Shown piece after piece: positions 28,808 through 37,585 of a stretch of DNA of 64,000 bases. The translations under genes were made by a program, and so were the position numbers. Numbering within the stretch: position 1 is the first letter of the stretch; every line of letters starts with the position of its first letter. The DNA comes from Gammaproteobacteria bacterium (GTDB lineage Bacteria > Pseudomonadota > Gammaproteobacteria > Pseudomonadales > Azotimanducaceae). The stretch is taken from assembly GCA_027297435.1 (NCBI GenBank), contig JAPUIA010000087.1, positions 1 to 64,000 on the forward strand, read 5' to 3'. The notes below the pieces were generated by a model, which was not told where the DNA came from, did not search any database, and was given only the letters and a program-made list of their open reading frames with translations.

Positions 28808-30418
28808 ATGAGCGACGCTGTCCAAGATTACGCCCACGAGGTTGTGCACGAGGATCACGGTCCGGCCAAGGGTCTGAGGCGTTGGTTGTTCACCACCAAC
28901 CACAAAGACATCGGCACCCTCTACCTTTGGTTCAGTTTCTTGATGCTGTTGATCGGCGGATCCATGGCGCTGGTGGTTCGCGCAGAACTGTTTCAGCCTG
29001 GACTGCAGTTCGTGGATCCCCAGTTTTTCAACCAGATGACGACCAACCACGGTCTGATCATGGTGTTTGGCGCGATCATGCCGGCGTTCGTAGGCCTCGC
29101 CAACTGGTTGCTGCCGATGATGCTTGGGGCGCCGGACATGGCATTGCCCCGCATGAACAACCTGTCGTTCTGGATACTACCGTTCGCCTTTGGCCTGTTG
29201 ATATCGACGTTGTTCATGGAAGGCGGTGGGCCCAATTTTGGGTGGACGTTCTACGCGCCGCTGTCCACGACCTACGCGCCTGACAGCGTCACGTTCTTCA
29301 TCTTCGGCGTTCACATGATGGGTGCCTCATCGATCATGGGCAGTATCAACATCATCGCCACGATCCTGAACATGCGCGCCCCGGGTATGACGCTCATGCG
29401 CATGCCGCTATTTGTGTGGACCTGGTTGATCACCGCATACCTGCTGCTGGCCGTGATGCCCGTGCTGGCCGGTGCGGTCACGATGATGCTTTTCGATATT
29501 CACTTCGGGACCAGCTTCTTCAGCGCGGCCGGCGGTGGTGACCCGGTGCTGTTCCAGCACATCTTCTGGTTCTTCGGCCACCCCGAGGTCTACATCATGA
29601 TCCTGCCGGCGTTCGGTATCGTTTCGCAGATCATTCCGACGTTTTGCAGAAAGCCGCTGTTTGGCTATGACTCGATGGTCTACGCGGTGGCTAGCATCGC
29701 GTTCCTGTCGTTCATTGTCTGGGCGCACCACATGTTCACCGTGGGCATGCCGCTTGCCGGTCAGTTGTTTTTCATGTACTCCACGATGCTGATCGCCGTA
29801 CCGACCGGCGTGAAGGTGTTCAACTGGGTGTCCACCATGTGGCGCGGGTCGATGACCTTCGAGACGCCCATGTTGTTTGCCATCGCCTTCGTCGTGTTGT
29901 TTTCGATCGGTGGGTTCTCCGGTTTGATGCTGGCGATTACGCCCGCCGATTATCAATATCACGACACCTACTTCGTGGTTGCCCACTTCCACTACGTGTT
30001 GGTTCCGGGCTCCCTATTCTCGATCATCGCGGCAGTTTATTACTGGCTGCCAAAGTGGTGTGGCAAGATGTACGACGAGGGGCTTGGCAAGCTGCACTTC
30101 TGGTTGTCGTTCGTCGGGGTCAACGTCACGTTCTTTCCGCAACACTTTTCCGGACTTGCCGGCATGCCGAGACGCATTCCGGACTATGCGTTGCAGTTTG
30201 CCGACTTCAACATGCTCTCGAGTATCGGCGCGTACGTTTTTGGCTTCTCGCAGGTGCTGTTTTTATACATCGTCATCAAGACCATCAAGAGCGGTGAGCC
30301 GGCGACCGGCCGCGTTTGGGAGGCAGCCCATGGGCTCGAGTGGACCTTGGCGTCGCCCGCGCCGTATCACAGCTTTACCCACCCGCCCAAGGTCGTTTTG
30401 GCCGAGGCCCATTCCTGA
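28808..30418 (+). CDS. coxA: Cytochrome c oxidase subunit I (A1-type heme-copper oxidase)
   Basis: Catalytic subunit with heme a and the heme a3-CuB centre. The 536-aa, 12-helix protein has the heme a ligand in TTNHGLIM, the CuB/Tyr crosslink segment GHPEVYIMILPAFG (diagnostic of family A1), WAHHMFTVGM, the K-channel Lys in PTGVKVFNW and HFHYVLV. The D-channel entry aspartate and asparagines are present in APDMALPRMNN. The gene is coupled to ctaG by a TGATG overlap. Confidence 0.98.
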   Translation: MSDAVQDYAHEVVHEDHGPAKGLRRWLFTTNHKDIGTLYLWFSFLMLLIGGSMALVVRAELFQPGLQFVDPQFFNQMTTNHGLIMVFGAIMPAFVGLANWLLPMMLGAPDMALPRMNNLSFWILPFAFGLLISTLFMEGGGPNFGWTFYAPLSTTYAPDSVTFFIFGVHMMGASSIMGSINIIATILNMRAPGMTLMRMPLFVWTWLITAYLLLAVMPVLAGAVTMMLFDIHFGTSFFSAAGGGDPVLFQHIFWFFGHPEVYIMILPAFGIVSQIIPTFCRKPLFGYDSMVYAVASIAFLSFIVWAHHMFTVGMPLAGQLFFMYSTMLIAVPTGVKVFNWVSTMWRGSMTFETPMLFAIAFVVLFSIGGFSGLMLAITPADYQYHDTYFVVAHFHYVLVPGSLFSIIAAVYYWLPKWCGKMYDEGLGKLHFWLSFVGVNVTFFPQHFSGLAGMPRRIPDYALQFADFNMLSSIGAYVFGFSQVLFLYIVIKTIKSGEPATGRVWEAAHGLEWTLASPAPYHSFTHPPKVVLAEAHS

Positions 30419-31008
30419 TGCCGGCGCATGGCAAAACCGCCGCAAAGTTGATGCTCATCGTGGTGGGCATGTTTGGTTTCGGTTTCGCGCTGGTGCCGCT
30501 GTATGACCTCTTGTGCGAAGTCACCGGCCTGGGTGGTCGTACCGGCGGCCAGTACGTAATCGACCCGGCGACCCACACGGTGGACAAGACGAGGCTCGTA
30601 CGCGTGAACTTCATCACCAACACCAACGCCGGTATGCCTTGGGCATTCTGGTCCGAGAAAGGCGGTGTGCGGGTGCACCCGGGTCAGCCAAAGTTCGTGA
30701 AGTTCTTTGTTCGAAACCCGACCGATCGGGTGATGATCGGCAAAGCGGTGCCATCGGTCGCGCCCATGCGAGCATCGGGTTTCTTCCACAAAACCGAGTG
30801 TTTTTGTTTCGAGCACCAGATGTTGCAACCTGGCGAGACGCTCGAGTTGCCGATGCGCTTCATCGTCGACAGCCAACTGCCGAAGAACATCGATTCGATC
30901 CACTTGAGCTATACGTTATTCGACGTGACGGAGATAGCCGCCTCCGCCCCCGTGGGGGCACAGGCAAGTCCGGTAGAGGCCGACGCAAAGCCCATCGGGG
31001 CGGATTAG
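30418..31008 (+). CDS. ctaG: Cytochrome c oxidase assembly protein CtaG (Cox11)
   Basis: Membrane-anchored copper chaperone for the CuB site of subunit I. It has one N-terminal membrane helix (about residues 10-30, MLIVVGMFGFGFALVPLYDL) and a periplasmic domain with the copper-binding ECFCFEHQMLQPGE motif. The ATG at 30418 overlaps the coxA stop and gives 196 aa, normal for Cox11. Confidence 0.95.
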   Translation: MPAHGKTAAKLMLIVVGMFGFGFALVPLYDLLCEVTGLGGRTGGQYVIDPATHTVDKTRLVRVNFITNTNAGMPWAFWSEKGGVRVHPGQPKFVKFFVRNPTDRVMIGKAVPSVAPMRASGFFHKTECFCFEHQMLQPGETLELPMRFIVDSQLPKNIDSIHLSYTLFDVTEIAASAPVGAQASPVEADAKPIGAD

Positions 31009-31017
31009 GAGCAACGG

Positions 31018-31932
31018 ATGGCCGACACGGACGAAGACTCGGTCTACTTCATACCGGACAACAGCTGGTTTCCGATAGGCATCGCCGTCGGGCTGTTCCT
31101 GTTGGTGTTCGGCCTCGGTAGTTGGCTCAACGAGATAAAGGCCGGTGAGGAGCCAAGCCTCGTCGCATTCTATGCGGGCGCGCTGATCTTCGCTGTCGTG
31201 TTGTATCGCTGGTTCGCGGCCGTCATCGACGAGAACCTGGCTGGCTTGCCCAACGCCCGGGTCAAACGTTCCTACGTTTGGGGTATCGGTTGGTTCATTT
31301 TCTCCGAGGCCATGTTTTTCGCCGCGTTTTTCGGAGCGTTGTTCTATACACGGGTACTCGCCGTGGCGTGGATCGGGGGTGAAGGCGCCAAGGGCGTAAC
31401 GGGCGATTACCTGTGGCCGGAATTCGAGACGGCGTGGCCGGTCGTGAACAACCCGGATCCTAGCGTTTTTGCCAACCCACGCGAGAGCATGGCCGCACCG
31501 AGTATTGGCAACTGGCTGAACTACCTACCGTTTTGGAACACGGTCATTCTGTTGACCTCCAGCGTTACCGTGCACTTCGCCCACACCGCGATCAAGGATG
31601 AGGCGCAGGGCAAGATGACCTTGTGGCTAGGGGTCACGGTGCTACTCGGCATCCTGTTCTTGATCCTGCAGGTCGAAGAGTATCTAGAGGCGTATCAAGA
31701 GTTGGGGCTCACCCTGTCCAGCGGCATCTACGGGTCGACGTTCTTCATACTGACCGGCTTTCACGGGTTTCACGTCACGCTCGGCACGTTCATGCTCTTC
31801 ATTCAGCTGCTGCGGGGGATGCGAGGGCACTTTCGGCCGCACGATTGTTTCGGCTTCGAAGCGTCGTCGTGGTATTGGCACTTCGTGGACGTCGTGTGGG
31901 TGGGTTTGTTCCTGTTCGTTTACGTGTTTTAG
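31018..31932 (+). CDS. coxC: Cytochrome c oxidase subunit III
   Basis: Seven-helix core subunit without metal centres. The 304-aa protein shows FIFSEAMFFAAFFGALFYTR, TVHFAHTAI, LQVEEY, and TGFHGFHVTLGTFM and WYWHFVDVVWVGLF near the C-terminus, all subunit III signatures. Its stop codon overlaps that of the convergent small membrane protein. Confidence 0.97.
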   Translation: MADTDEDSVYFIPDNSWFPIGIAVGLFLLVFGLGSWLNEIKAGEEPSLVAFYAGALIFAVVLYRWFAAVIDENLAGLPNARVKRSYVWGIGWFIFSEAMFFAAFFGALFYTRVLAVAWIGGEGAKGVTGDYLWPEFETAWPVVNNPDPSVFANPRESMAAPSIGNWLNYLPFWNTVILLTSSVTVHFAHTAIKDEAQGKMTLWLGVTVLLGILFLILQVEEYLEAYQELGLTLSSGIYGSTFFILTGFHGFHVTLGTFMLFIQLLRGMRGHFRPHDCFGFEASSWYWHFVDVVWVGLFLFVYVF

Positions 31933-32210
31933 TCGACGACGTCCGCTGGAGCGGTCGCGCGGTCGTGCCAGGGTGCGCTCTGCCCCATCTTCAGTTCGCC
32001 GGTCATGAAGCCGTAGAAAATGGTGGCGAGCAGGGCGGCCGCCAAGGTAATGCGAACACCCAACGAATGCAGGGTGCGTTTCGAGCCCGGAAGGTCTGAG
32101 TCCTTGAACAGAAACACCAATCCGCTGACGAGGCTCGCTAGCACGGCGACGAGCAGAATGACGATGACGATTTTGATCAACGGGGTGGCAACGGCGATTG
32201 GATTCGCCAC
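31929..32210 (-). CDS. Twin-transmembrane small protein (DUF2909-like)
   Basis: Small hydrophobic protein with two helices (IKIVIVILLVAVLASLVSGL and ITLAAALLATIFYGFMTG) joined by KDSDLPGSKRTLHSLGVR, a pattern of proteins found inside cox assembly loci in gammaproteobacteria. The start is uncertain: GTG at 32210 gives 93 aa, and TTG at 32180 gives about 83. It is opposite in direction to the oxidase genes. Function is unknown, and involvement in oxidase assembly is inferred from location. Confidence 0.75.
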   Translation of the reverse strand: MANPIAVATPLIKIVIVILLVAVLASLVSGLVFLFKDSDLPGSKRTLHSLGVRITLAAALLATIFYGFMTGELKMGQSAPWHDRATAPADVVD

Positions 32211-32262
32211 TCTAGCGTATCGGCGCGCACCGCGCTTCTGGTAGTGGATAGGAACGGTTTCG

Positions 32263-32814
32263 ATGGTTGACCAGACATTGTTAAGAAAGAATCGGGTGCA
32301 GGTGGTGATGTTGCTCATCGCGCTGCCGCTCGTGTCGGTAGGGGCGGCGTATATCCTCTTTTATCTCGCGGGACAGGAAACCCTGCTGCAGAGCACCAAT
32401 CAAGGCGAGTTCGTACAGCCGCCGGTCGAGGTGGCAGCGCTTCGGCTCGAAGGCCCGGACGGCGAGACGATGACGGAAGGCGGTACTTGGTGGATCTGGA
32501 TGGTCACCGAGGAGTGTGAAGCCGCTTGCGAAGAGACCCTGTTTCAGCTCCGCCAGGTGCACGTGTTGTTGAACAAGGATGCCGGGCGTGTACAGCGCGG
32601 ATTGGTCGCTGAAAATGCGGCGACGTATCACCGGGTAAGCGGGCGTTTCCCGGCGCTAAGCTTTCTCAGGAGCGCGAATCCTGCTGTCCTGGCGCGGGGC
32701 GTGTACATCGTCGATCCCATCGGTAACGTGGTGCTGCGCTATCCGCCGCACACGGAACCCAAACCGGTGCTCGACGATTTGAAACGACTGCTGAAGGTGT
32801 CGCAGATTGGCTAA
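32263..32814 (+). CDS. SCO-like/thioredoxin-fold membrane-anchored protein of the oxidase locus
   Basis: The 183-aa protein has one N-terminal membrane helix (VQVVMLLIALPLVSVGAAYI) and a periplasmic domain with a CxxxC pair (EECEAACEET), the spacing SCO proteins use to bind copper. It ends in YIVDPIGNVVLRYPP, a thioredoxin-fold strand pattern. The SCO histidine normally just before this strand is not evident. The location between the oxidase subunits and ctaA suggests a role in copper or redox handling. That is inference. Confidence 0.7.
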   Translation: MVDQTLLRKNRVQVVMLLIALPLVSVGAAYILFYLAGQETLLQSTNQGEFVQPPVEVAALRLEGPDGETMTEGGTWWIWMVTEECEAACEETLFQLRQVHVLLNKDAGRVQRGLVAENAATYHRVSGRFPALSFLRSANPAVLARGVYIVDPIGNVVLRYPPHTEPKPVLDDLKRLLKVSQIG

Positions 32815-33790
32815 GGAAGGTCTCCGTAAGCGGTTCTTGACGTTCACGCTCGTCGGAGTTGGCTTGGCCCTTTTGGTGGTGGTCTTGGGTGCATTCACGC
32901 GGCTGGTGGACGCGGGTCTCGGGTGTCCGGATTGGCCGGGTTGTTACGGGTACTTCACCGTCCCGCAAACGGCGGAAGAAATCCGCGTCGCCGAATCGCG
33001 ATTTCCAACGGCGCTCGTCGAAGTCGGCAAGGCCTGGGCGGAGATGGTGCATCGTTACTTTGCCACGGGTTTGGGTGCTTTGATCGTGGGGATCACGTGG
33101 TTTGCTCATCGAAATCGACCGCAAGTGCCGTTCGGATTGCCGGTGGCGCTGCTCTTCATGGTCATTTTACAAGGCGCCTTCGGCGCGTGGACGGTGACTC
33201 TGAAACTTTGGCCGCAGGTGGTAACCGCGCATCTGTTGGGCGGCTTTACCACCTTGAGCCTCTTATGGCTGTTGGCGTTGCGCCTTGGGCTTGGCGCGGG
33301 GCTGGCAGCTGACGCGAGCCTCAAACGACACGCGGCGGTCGCGCTCGCGGTGGTTGTCCTGCAAATCGGTCTGGGCGGTTGGGTGACGTCCAACTATGCC
33401 GCACTCGCCTGCCCCGATTTTCCGACCTGTCATGGCCAGTGGCTGCCGCCGCTGGATTTCGCTAACGGCTTCGATGTCTTTCAATCGGTGGGTCCGAACT
33501 ATCTCGGCGGCTTGCTAGAAAGCGATGCCCGCGTCACCATTCAGGTGATGCATCGCTTAGGCGCCCTCGTGGTGTTGGCGGTTGTCGGATGGCTTGGTTG
33601 GCGCCTACTGCGAGATGAGAGTCGGCTGGCGGCGTGGATCTTGGGTCTGCTCGCCGTACAGTTGGCGTTGGGTGTTCTGAACGTGGTCTGGGCACTGCCA
33701 CTTTGGGTTGCCACGTCGCACAACGCCGGTGGTGCGCTGTTGCTGCTCGGGCTGGTTACAGTAAACTATCGCGCTTTCTCGAAGGGGTAG
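32807..33790 (+). CDS. ctaA: Heme A synthase (COX15/CtaA)
   Basis: Membrane enzyme oxidising heme O to heme A. The 327-aa protein has eight helices and conserved His residues in EMVHRYFATG (ExxHR), TAHLLGGF, MHRLGALV and TSHNAGGALLL. A cysteine pair is in the first periplasmic loop (GLGCPDWPGC). The TTG start at 32807 overlaps the previous gene by 8 bases. No nearby ATG is usable. Confidence 0.94.
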   Translation: MAKEGLRKRFLTFTLVGVGLALLVVVLGAFTRLVDAGLGCPDWPGCYGYFTVPQTAEEIRVAESRFPTALVEVGKAWAEMVHRYFATGLGALIVGITWFAHRNRPQVPFGLPVALLFMVILQGAFGAWTVTLKLWPQVVTAHLLGGFTTLSLLWLLALRLGLGAGLAADASLKRHAAVALAVVVLQIGLGGWVTSNYAALACPDFPTCHGQWLPPLDFANGFDVFQSVGPNYLGGLLESDARVTIQVMHRLGALVVLAVVGWLGWRLLRDESRLAAWILGLLAVQLALGVLNVVWALPLWVATSHNAGGALLLLGLVTVNYRAFSKG

Positions 33791-33793
33791 GTC

Positions 33794-34678
33794 TTGAGCG
33801 AAATCGTTCGCACATCAGCGTCGTGGCGCGACTATTTGGAAATGTGCAAACCGCGCGTGGTATTACTCATGCTGCTGTGCGCTATCGTCGGCATGTTTCT
33901 CGCAACACCCGGTATGGTGCCGGTCGAGATACTGGTTCTAGCCACTCTTGGCATTGGCCTCGTCGCTGGGTCGGCGGCCGTCGTGAATCACATCGCTGAT
34001 GCCGAGCTTGATGCCCGTATGGCCCGCACGGCAGCGCGTCCGGTCGCGACCGGACGCATCGGTGTAGTGCAGGCATTGCTGTTCTCGGCGTTACTCGGCG
34101 TTTCCGGGATCGTCATTCTGCATGTGTGGATCAATCCACTGACCGCGTGGCTGAATCTTGCTTCCTGGGTAGGCTACGGGCTGGTGTACACCTTGTTCTT
34201 GAAACGTGCCACACCCCAAAACATCGTCATTGGCGGTTTGTTTGGCGCAGCACCGCCCTTGTTTGGATGGACGGCGGTTACCGGAGCGGTTGAGCCAGGT
34301 GGGTTGCTCTTGGTGCTGATTATCTTCGCTTGGACGCCACCCCATTTTTGGGCGCTGGCGCTGGACCGCAAGGAAGAGTACGCGTCGGTGAACATTCCGA
34401 TGTTGCCCGTTACGCATGGTGACCGATACACGCGTCTACACATCTTCTTCTATACGCTGATCTTGATCGCGTCGAGTTTGCTGCCCTTCGGCATTGGTAT
34501 GAGCGGCTGGCTCTACCTCGCGGGCGCGATCGGGCTCGGCGCCGGCTTCCTCTACTGGTCGATCGTGCTGCTCAAGAACCGCAACCCGCGGGCACCCATG
34601 ATGACCTTTCGTTACTCGATCGCCTACCTCGGGGCGCTCTTCGGGTTTCTGCTCATCGATCACTACGTCGTCCTGTGA
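33794..34678 (+). CDS. ctaB: Protoheme IX farnesyltransferase (heme O synthase)
   Basis: UbiA-family prenyltransferase making heme O from heme B. The 294-aa polytopic protein has the allylic-diphosphate motif NHIADAELDARMARTAARP, the second motif WTPPHFWALALDRKEEY and YTLFLKRATPQN. The start is TTG 33794, preceded by GGGGTAGG. It precedes the SCO gene with a GTGA overlap. Confidence 0.95.
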   Translation: MSEIVRTSASWRDYLEMCKPRVVLLMLLCAIVGMFLATPGMVPVEILVLATLGIGLVAGSAAVVNHIADAELDARMARTAARPVATGRIGVVQALLFSALLGVSGIVILHVWINPLTAWLNLASWVGYGLVYTLFLKRATPQNIVIGGLFGAAPPLFGWTAVTGAVEPGGLLLVLIIFAWTPPHFWALALDRKEEYASVNIPMLPVTHGDRYTRLHIFFYTLILIASSLLPFGIGMSGWLYLAGAIGLGAGFLYWSIVLLKNRNPRAPMMTFRYSIAYLGALFGFLLIDHYVVL

Positions 34679-35328
34679 CCCCTTTGCAGAAGACGGTGGG
34701 CCTGTGTCTGGCTGTAGTCATGGCGGTGGTCGGCATGTTCGTGTACAGCGTCACGCGCGAACATGTGCCAAGCCTTGATGAGCTTCGCGGTCAGGGCGTT
34801 TTCATGCTCCCGGAGCCGATTGCGCTCGGCGGTTTCCAGCTCGAGACGCACCGAGGCGATGTGTTTCTGCCCGAACATCTCGAAGGCGATTGGTCGTTCG
34901 TATTCTTCGGTTTTACGCGTTGTCCGGATATCTGCCCAATCACCTTGTCGGTGATGGCTCAAGCAGAGCGGCGGCTAGCCGCAAGTGGTGCCAGCTTCAA
35001 GGGGGTGCTGGTAAGCGTTGACCCGGAACGCGATGATCGTGAAAGCCTCGCTACGTACGTACGAGCATTTTCGGAGGGTTTTTTGGGCGTGCGCGGTGAA
35101 CTCACGGAACTGGCAAAGTTTGCCCGGCAGGTACACGTGGTATTTGCCAAAGTACCTGACAACCGTTTTCCGTCAGGCACAGAAGGCGAAGAGGGCGGTT
35201 TTACGGTGGATCATTCGGGCAACATTGTGGTGATCGACCCGCTGGGCCACTACCATGGCTTTATCAAGATGCCCCACAAGGTTGACACTCTGTTAGACGT
35301 GTTCCGTTATCTGCGTGCCACGTGGTGA
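34675..35328 (+). CDS. SCO1/SenC-family copper chaperone
   Basis: Membrane-anchored thioredoxin-fold protein delivering copper to the CuA site of subunit II. The 217-aa protein has one N-terminal helix, FFGFTRCPDICPITLS with the CxxxC copper ligands near residue 85, and the third ligand His in TVDHSGNIVVIDP. All key residues are present. It is the last gene of the oxidase assembly block. Confidence 0.93.
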   Translation: MTPLQKTVGLCLAVVMAVVGMFVYSVTREHVPSLDELRGQGVFMLPEPIALGGFQLETHRGDVFLPEHLEGDWSFVFFGFTRCPDICPITLSVMAQAERRLAASGASFKGVLVSVDPERDDRESLATYVRAFSEGFLGVRGELTELAKFARQVHVVFAKVPDNRFPSGTEGEEGGFTVDHSGNIVVIDPLGHYHGFIKMPHKVDTLLDVFRYLRATW

Positions 35329-35363
35329 CGATGCCCAATGCCGGAACCTGAATAAGGATTGTC

Positions 35364-36614
35364 ATGTCGGTTGCGGCAAACACTGCCACTCCTCTCGCCG
35401 CTCGCTACGCTGCCGTACGCGCCCAATCGGAGGCGCTGTGCCAGCCCCTTGCGGTCGAGGACTACGGCGTGCAACCGATGATTGACGCCAGCCCACCCAA
35501 GTGGCACCTGGCCCATACGACGTGGTTTTTCGAGACCTTTGTACTGAAAGCGCTCGTGGACGACTACGAACCGGTGGACGAGCGCTACGAGGAACTTTTC
35601 AACTCGTACTACAACGGCGTCGGCCAGCCGTATCCGCGCTCCAACCGTGGACTGTTGTCGCGCCCGACCGTGGACGAGGTGCTCGATTACCGTGGCCAGG
35701 TCGATGCGGCGTTGGCGAATCTGTTAGAGCAGCAAGATGCGAAGATCAATCAGCGCGTGGAGTTGGGGCTCAACCACGAACAGCAGCACCAAGAGCTGAT
35801 TTTGACGGACTTGAAATACAATCTTGGGCACAACCCGCTGAAGCCCTGTTATCGAAGCGATCTGGTGATTGAGTTGCCACCATCGACGACGTCGCGAATC
35901 ACGTTCCGAGGACACCAGGGTGGCATCGTTGCAGTCGGGGCGGACCCGGGAGGTTTTTGCTTCGACAACGAGCAACCTCGACACGACGTACTCTTAGCGC
36001 CGTTCGGGTTGGCCGAGCGCTTGGTGACCAACGGGGAGTTTCTGGCGTTCATGGAAGCAGGTGGTTATCAGGATCCCGCGCTATGGCTTGCGGAAGGCTG
36101 GATTAAAGTGCAAGAAGCCGGTTGGCGTCACCCGTTGTACTGGCGCGAGCGGGCCGGCGATTGGTTCGAATATCGCCTTTCAGGCGAACGAGCGCTGGTG
36201 GCCGACGACCCGGTGGTGCACGTGAGCGGGTTCGAGGCAGACGCGTTCGCGCGATGGGCCGGGTATCGGCTCCCGACCGAATTCGAATGGGAAGCCGCAT
36301 CGGCCGAACTCGACCCGGCGGTCGGCAACTTCCTCGAAGCAGACGTACTGCATCCGACGGGGGTGAGCGGGCAAGGTCAGCTGTTTGGAGATGCCTGGGA
36401 GTGGACTTCTAGCGCCTACGGACCCTATCCGGGTTATCGGACCTTGCCGGGCACGCTCGGTGAGTACAACGGCAAATTCATGTCGAGCCAGCTGGTATTG
36501 CGCGGCGGCTCGTGCGCGACGCCGCGTAGCCACATTCGCGCGAGCTACCGGAACTTCTTCTATCCGCCCGACCGTTGGCAGTTCACTGGCATTAGGCTCG
36601 CCGTCGATGCCTGA
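35364..36614 (+). CDS. egtB: Ergothioneine biosynthesis sulfoxide synthase EgtB
   Basis: Non-heme iron enzyme that joins a cysteine-containing thiol to hercynine. The N-terminal DinB-like domain supplies the iron ligands in KWHLAHTTWFFE and NHEQQHQEL. The C-terminal formylglycine-generating-enzyme-like domain has RLPTEFEWEAA, GDAWEWTSSAY and RASYRNFFYPPDRWQFTG. Length is 416 aa. It overlaps egtD by 8 bases. No egtA, egtC or egtE is seen here. Confidence 0.95.
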   Translation: MSVAANTATPLAARYAAVRAQSEALCQPLAVEDYGVQPMIDASPPKWHLAHTTWFFETFVLKALVDDYEPVDERYEELFNSYYNGVGQPYPRSNRGLLSRPTVDEVLDYRGQVDAALANLLEQQDAKINQRVELGLNHEQQHQELILTDLKYNLGHNPLKPCYRSDLVIELPPSTTSRITFRGHQGGIVAVGADPGGFCFDNEQPRHDVLLAPFGLAERLVTNGEFLAFMEAGGYQDPALWLAEGWIKVQEAGWRHPLYWRERAGDWFEYRLSGERALVADDPVVHVSGFEADAFARWAGYRLPTEFEWEAASAELDPAVGNFLEADVLHPTGVSGQGQLFGDAWEWTSSAYGPYPGYRTLPGTLGEYNGKFMSSQLVLRGGSCATPRSHIRASYRNFFYPPDRWQFTGIRLAVDA

Positions 36615-37584
36615 ACAGGAGCCTGCGAGCGCGTATGCCTTTTTCGATCTGAAACCTGCGTTCAACGACATGTTAGACGAAGTACTTGTTGGATTGCGCA
36701 GCGAGCGTAAGTTCGTTGCGCCGAAATTTTTCTACGATGTGCGCGGGTCGAAACTGTTTGAAGCGATCACCGAGCTACCCGAGTACTACTTGACCAGAAC
36801 CGAAATGCAGCTCTTTGATCGGCACTTGAACGAAGTGCGCGATCTCGTTGGCGTAGGCGGCTGCCTGGTCGAGTATGGCTCCGGATCGAGCCTCAAGATT
36901 CGCAAGCTCTTGGAATCGCTGCGACCCGATGCCTATCTGCCAGTGGATATTTCAAAAGACCATCTGGAAAGTACCGCGTCGGCGTTACACCGGGACTATC
37001 CCTGGTTACATGTCTATCCGACCTGCGCCGATTTTACCGGGCCGTTCGAATTGCCTCCGGTGGTGGCGGATCACGACAAAATCGGCTTTTTCCCCGGATC
37101 CAGTATCGGCAACTTTGAGCCGGCCGCCGCGAGCCGGTTCTTAAGCAACGTGGCGCACACACTCGGTGCCGGCGGCCACCTGCTGGTTGGCGTCGACCGC
37201 AAAAAGGACGTTGGCGTGCTCGAAGCCGCGTACAACGATAGCGCAGGCATCACCGCAGAGTTCAATCTCAACCTGCTGCAACATCTCAATGACTTGTTGC
37301 CGGTGAGATTCGAATTGGACCGTTTTCGACATCGCGCGTTTTACAACGAAGAGCTTGGCTGCATCCAGATGTTTCTCGAGAGCTTGACCGAGCAGACCAT
37401 CGAACTCGGTGGTGAGCCGATCGTGCTGCAGCCCGGCGAGTTCATCCACACGGAAAACTCCTATAAATACGATGTGGAGCAATTTGTCGATATCGCCGCC
37501 GCCGGCGGCTTTGCGGTGCACGCCAGTTGGACCGATGACCGTGAGTACTTCTCGCTGTTCCTGCTAGTGGTCGAACCGAACTGA
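36607..37584 (+). CDS. egtD: L-histidine N-alpha-methyltransferase EgtD
   Basis: Trimethylates histidine to hercynine, the first step of ergothioneine synthesis. The 325-aa protein contains FYDVRGSKLFEAITELPEYY, the SAM loop EYGSGSSLKIRKLL and FFPGSSIGNFEP, all family signatures. The ATG at 36607 lies inside the end of egtB. The longer open frame upstream is antisense-like and lacks family similarity. Confidence 0.95.
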   Translation: MPEQEPASAYAFFDLKPAFNDMLDEVLVGLRSERKFVAPKFFYDVRGSKLFEAITELPEYYLTRTEMQLFDRHLNEVRDLVGVGGCLVEYGSGSSLKIRKLLESLRPDAYLPVDISKDHLESTASALHRDYPWLHVYPTCADFTGPFELPPVVADHDKIGFFPGSSIGNFEPAAASRFLSNVAHTLGAGGHLLVGVDRKKDVGVLEAAYNDSAGITAEFNLNLLQHLNDLLPVRFELDRFRHRAFYNEELGCIQMFLESLTEQTIELGGEPIVLQPGEFIHTENSYKYDVEQFVDIAAAGGFAVHASWTDDREYFSLFLLVVEPN

Positions 37585-37585
37585 G

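Noticed and set aside
36385-36606. N-terminal extension of egtD by 74 codons
   Set aside because: It overlaps the conserved 3' part of egtB in another frame. The ATG at 36607 gives the family N-terminus.
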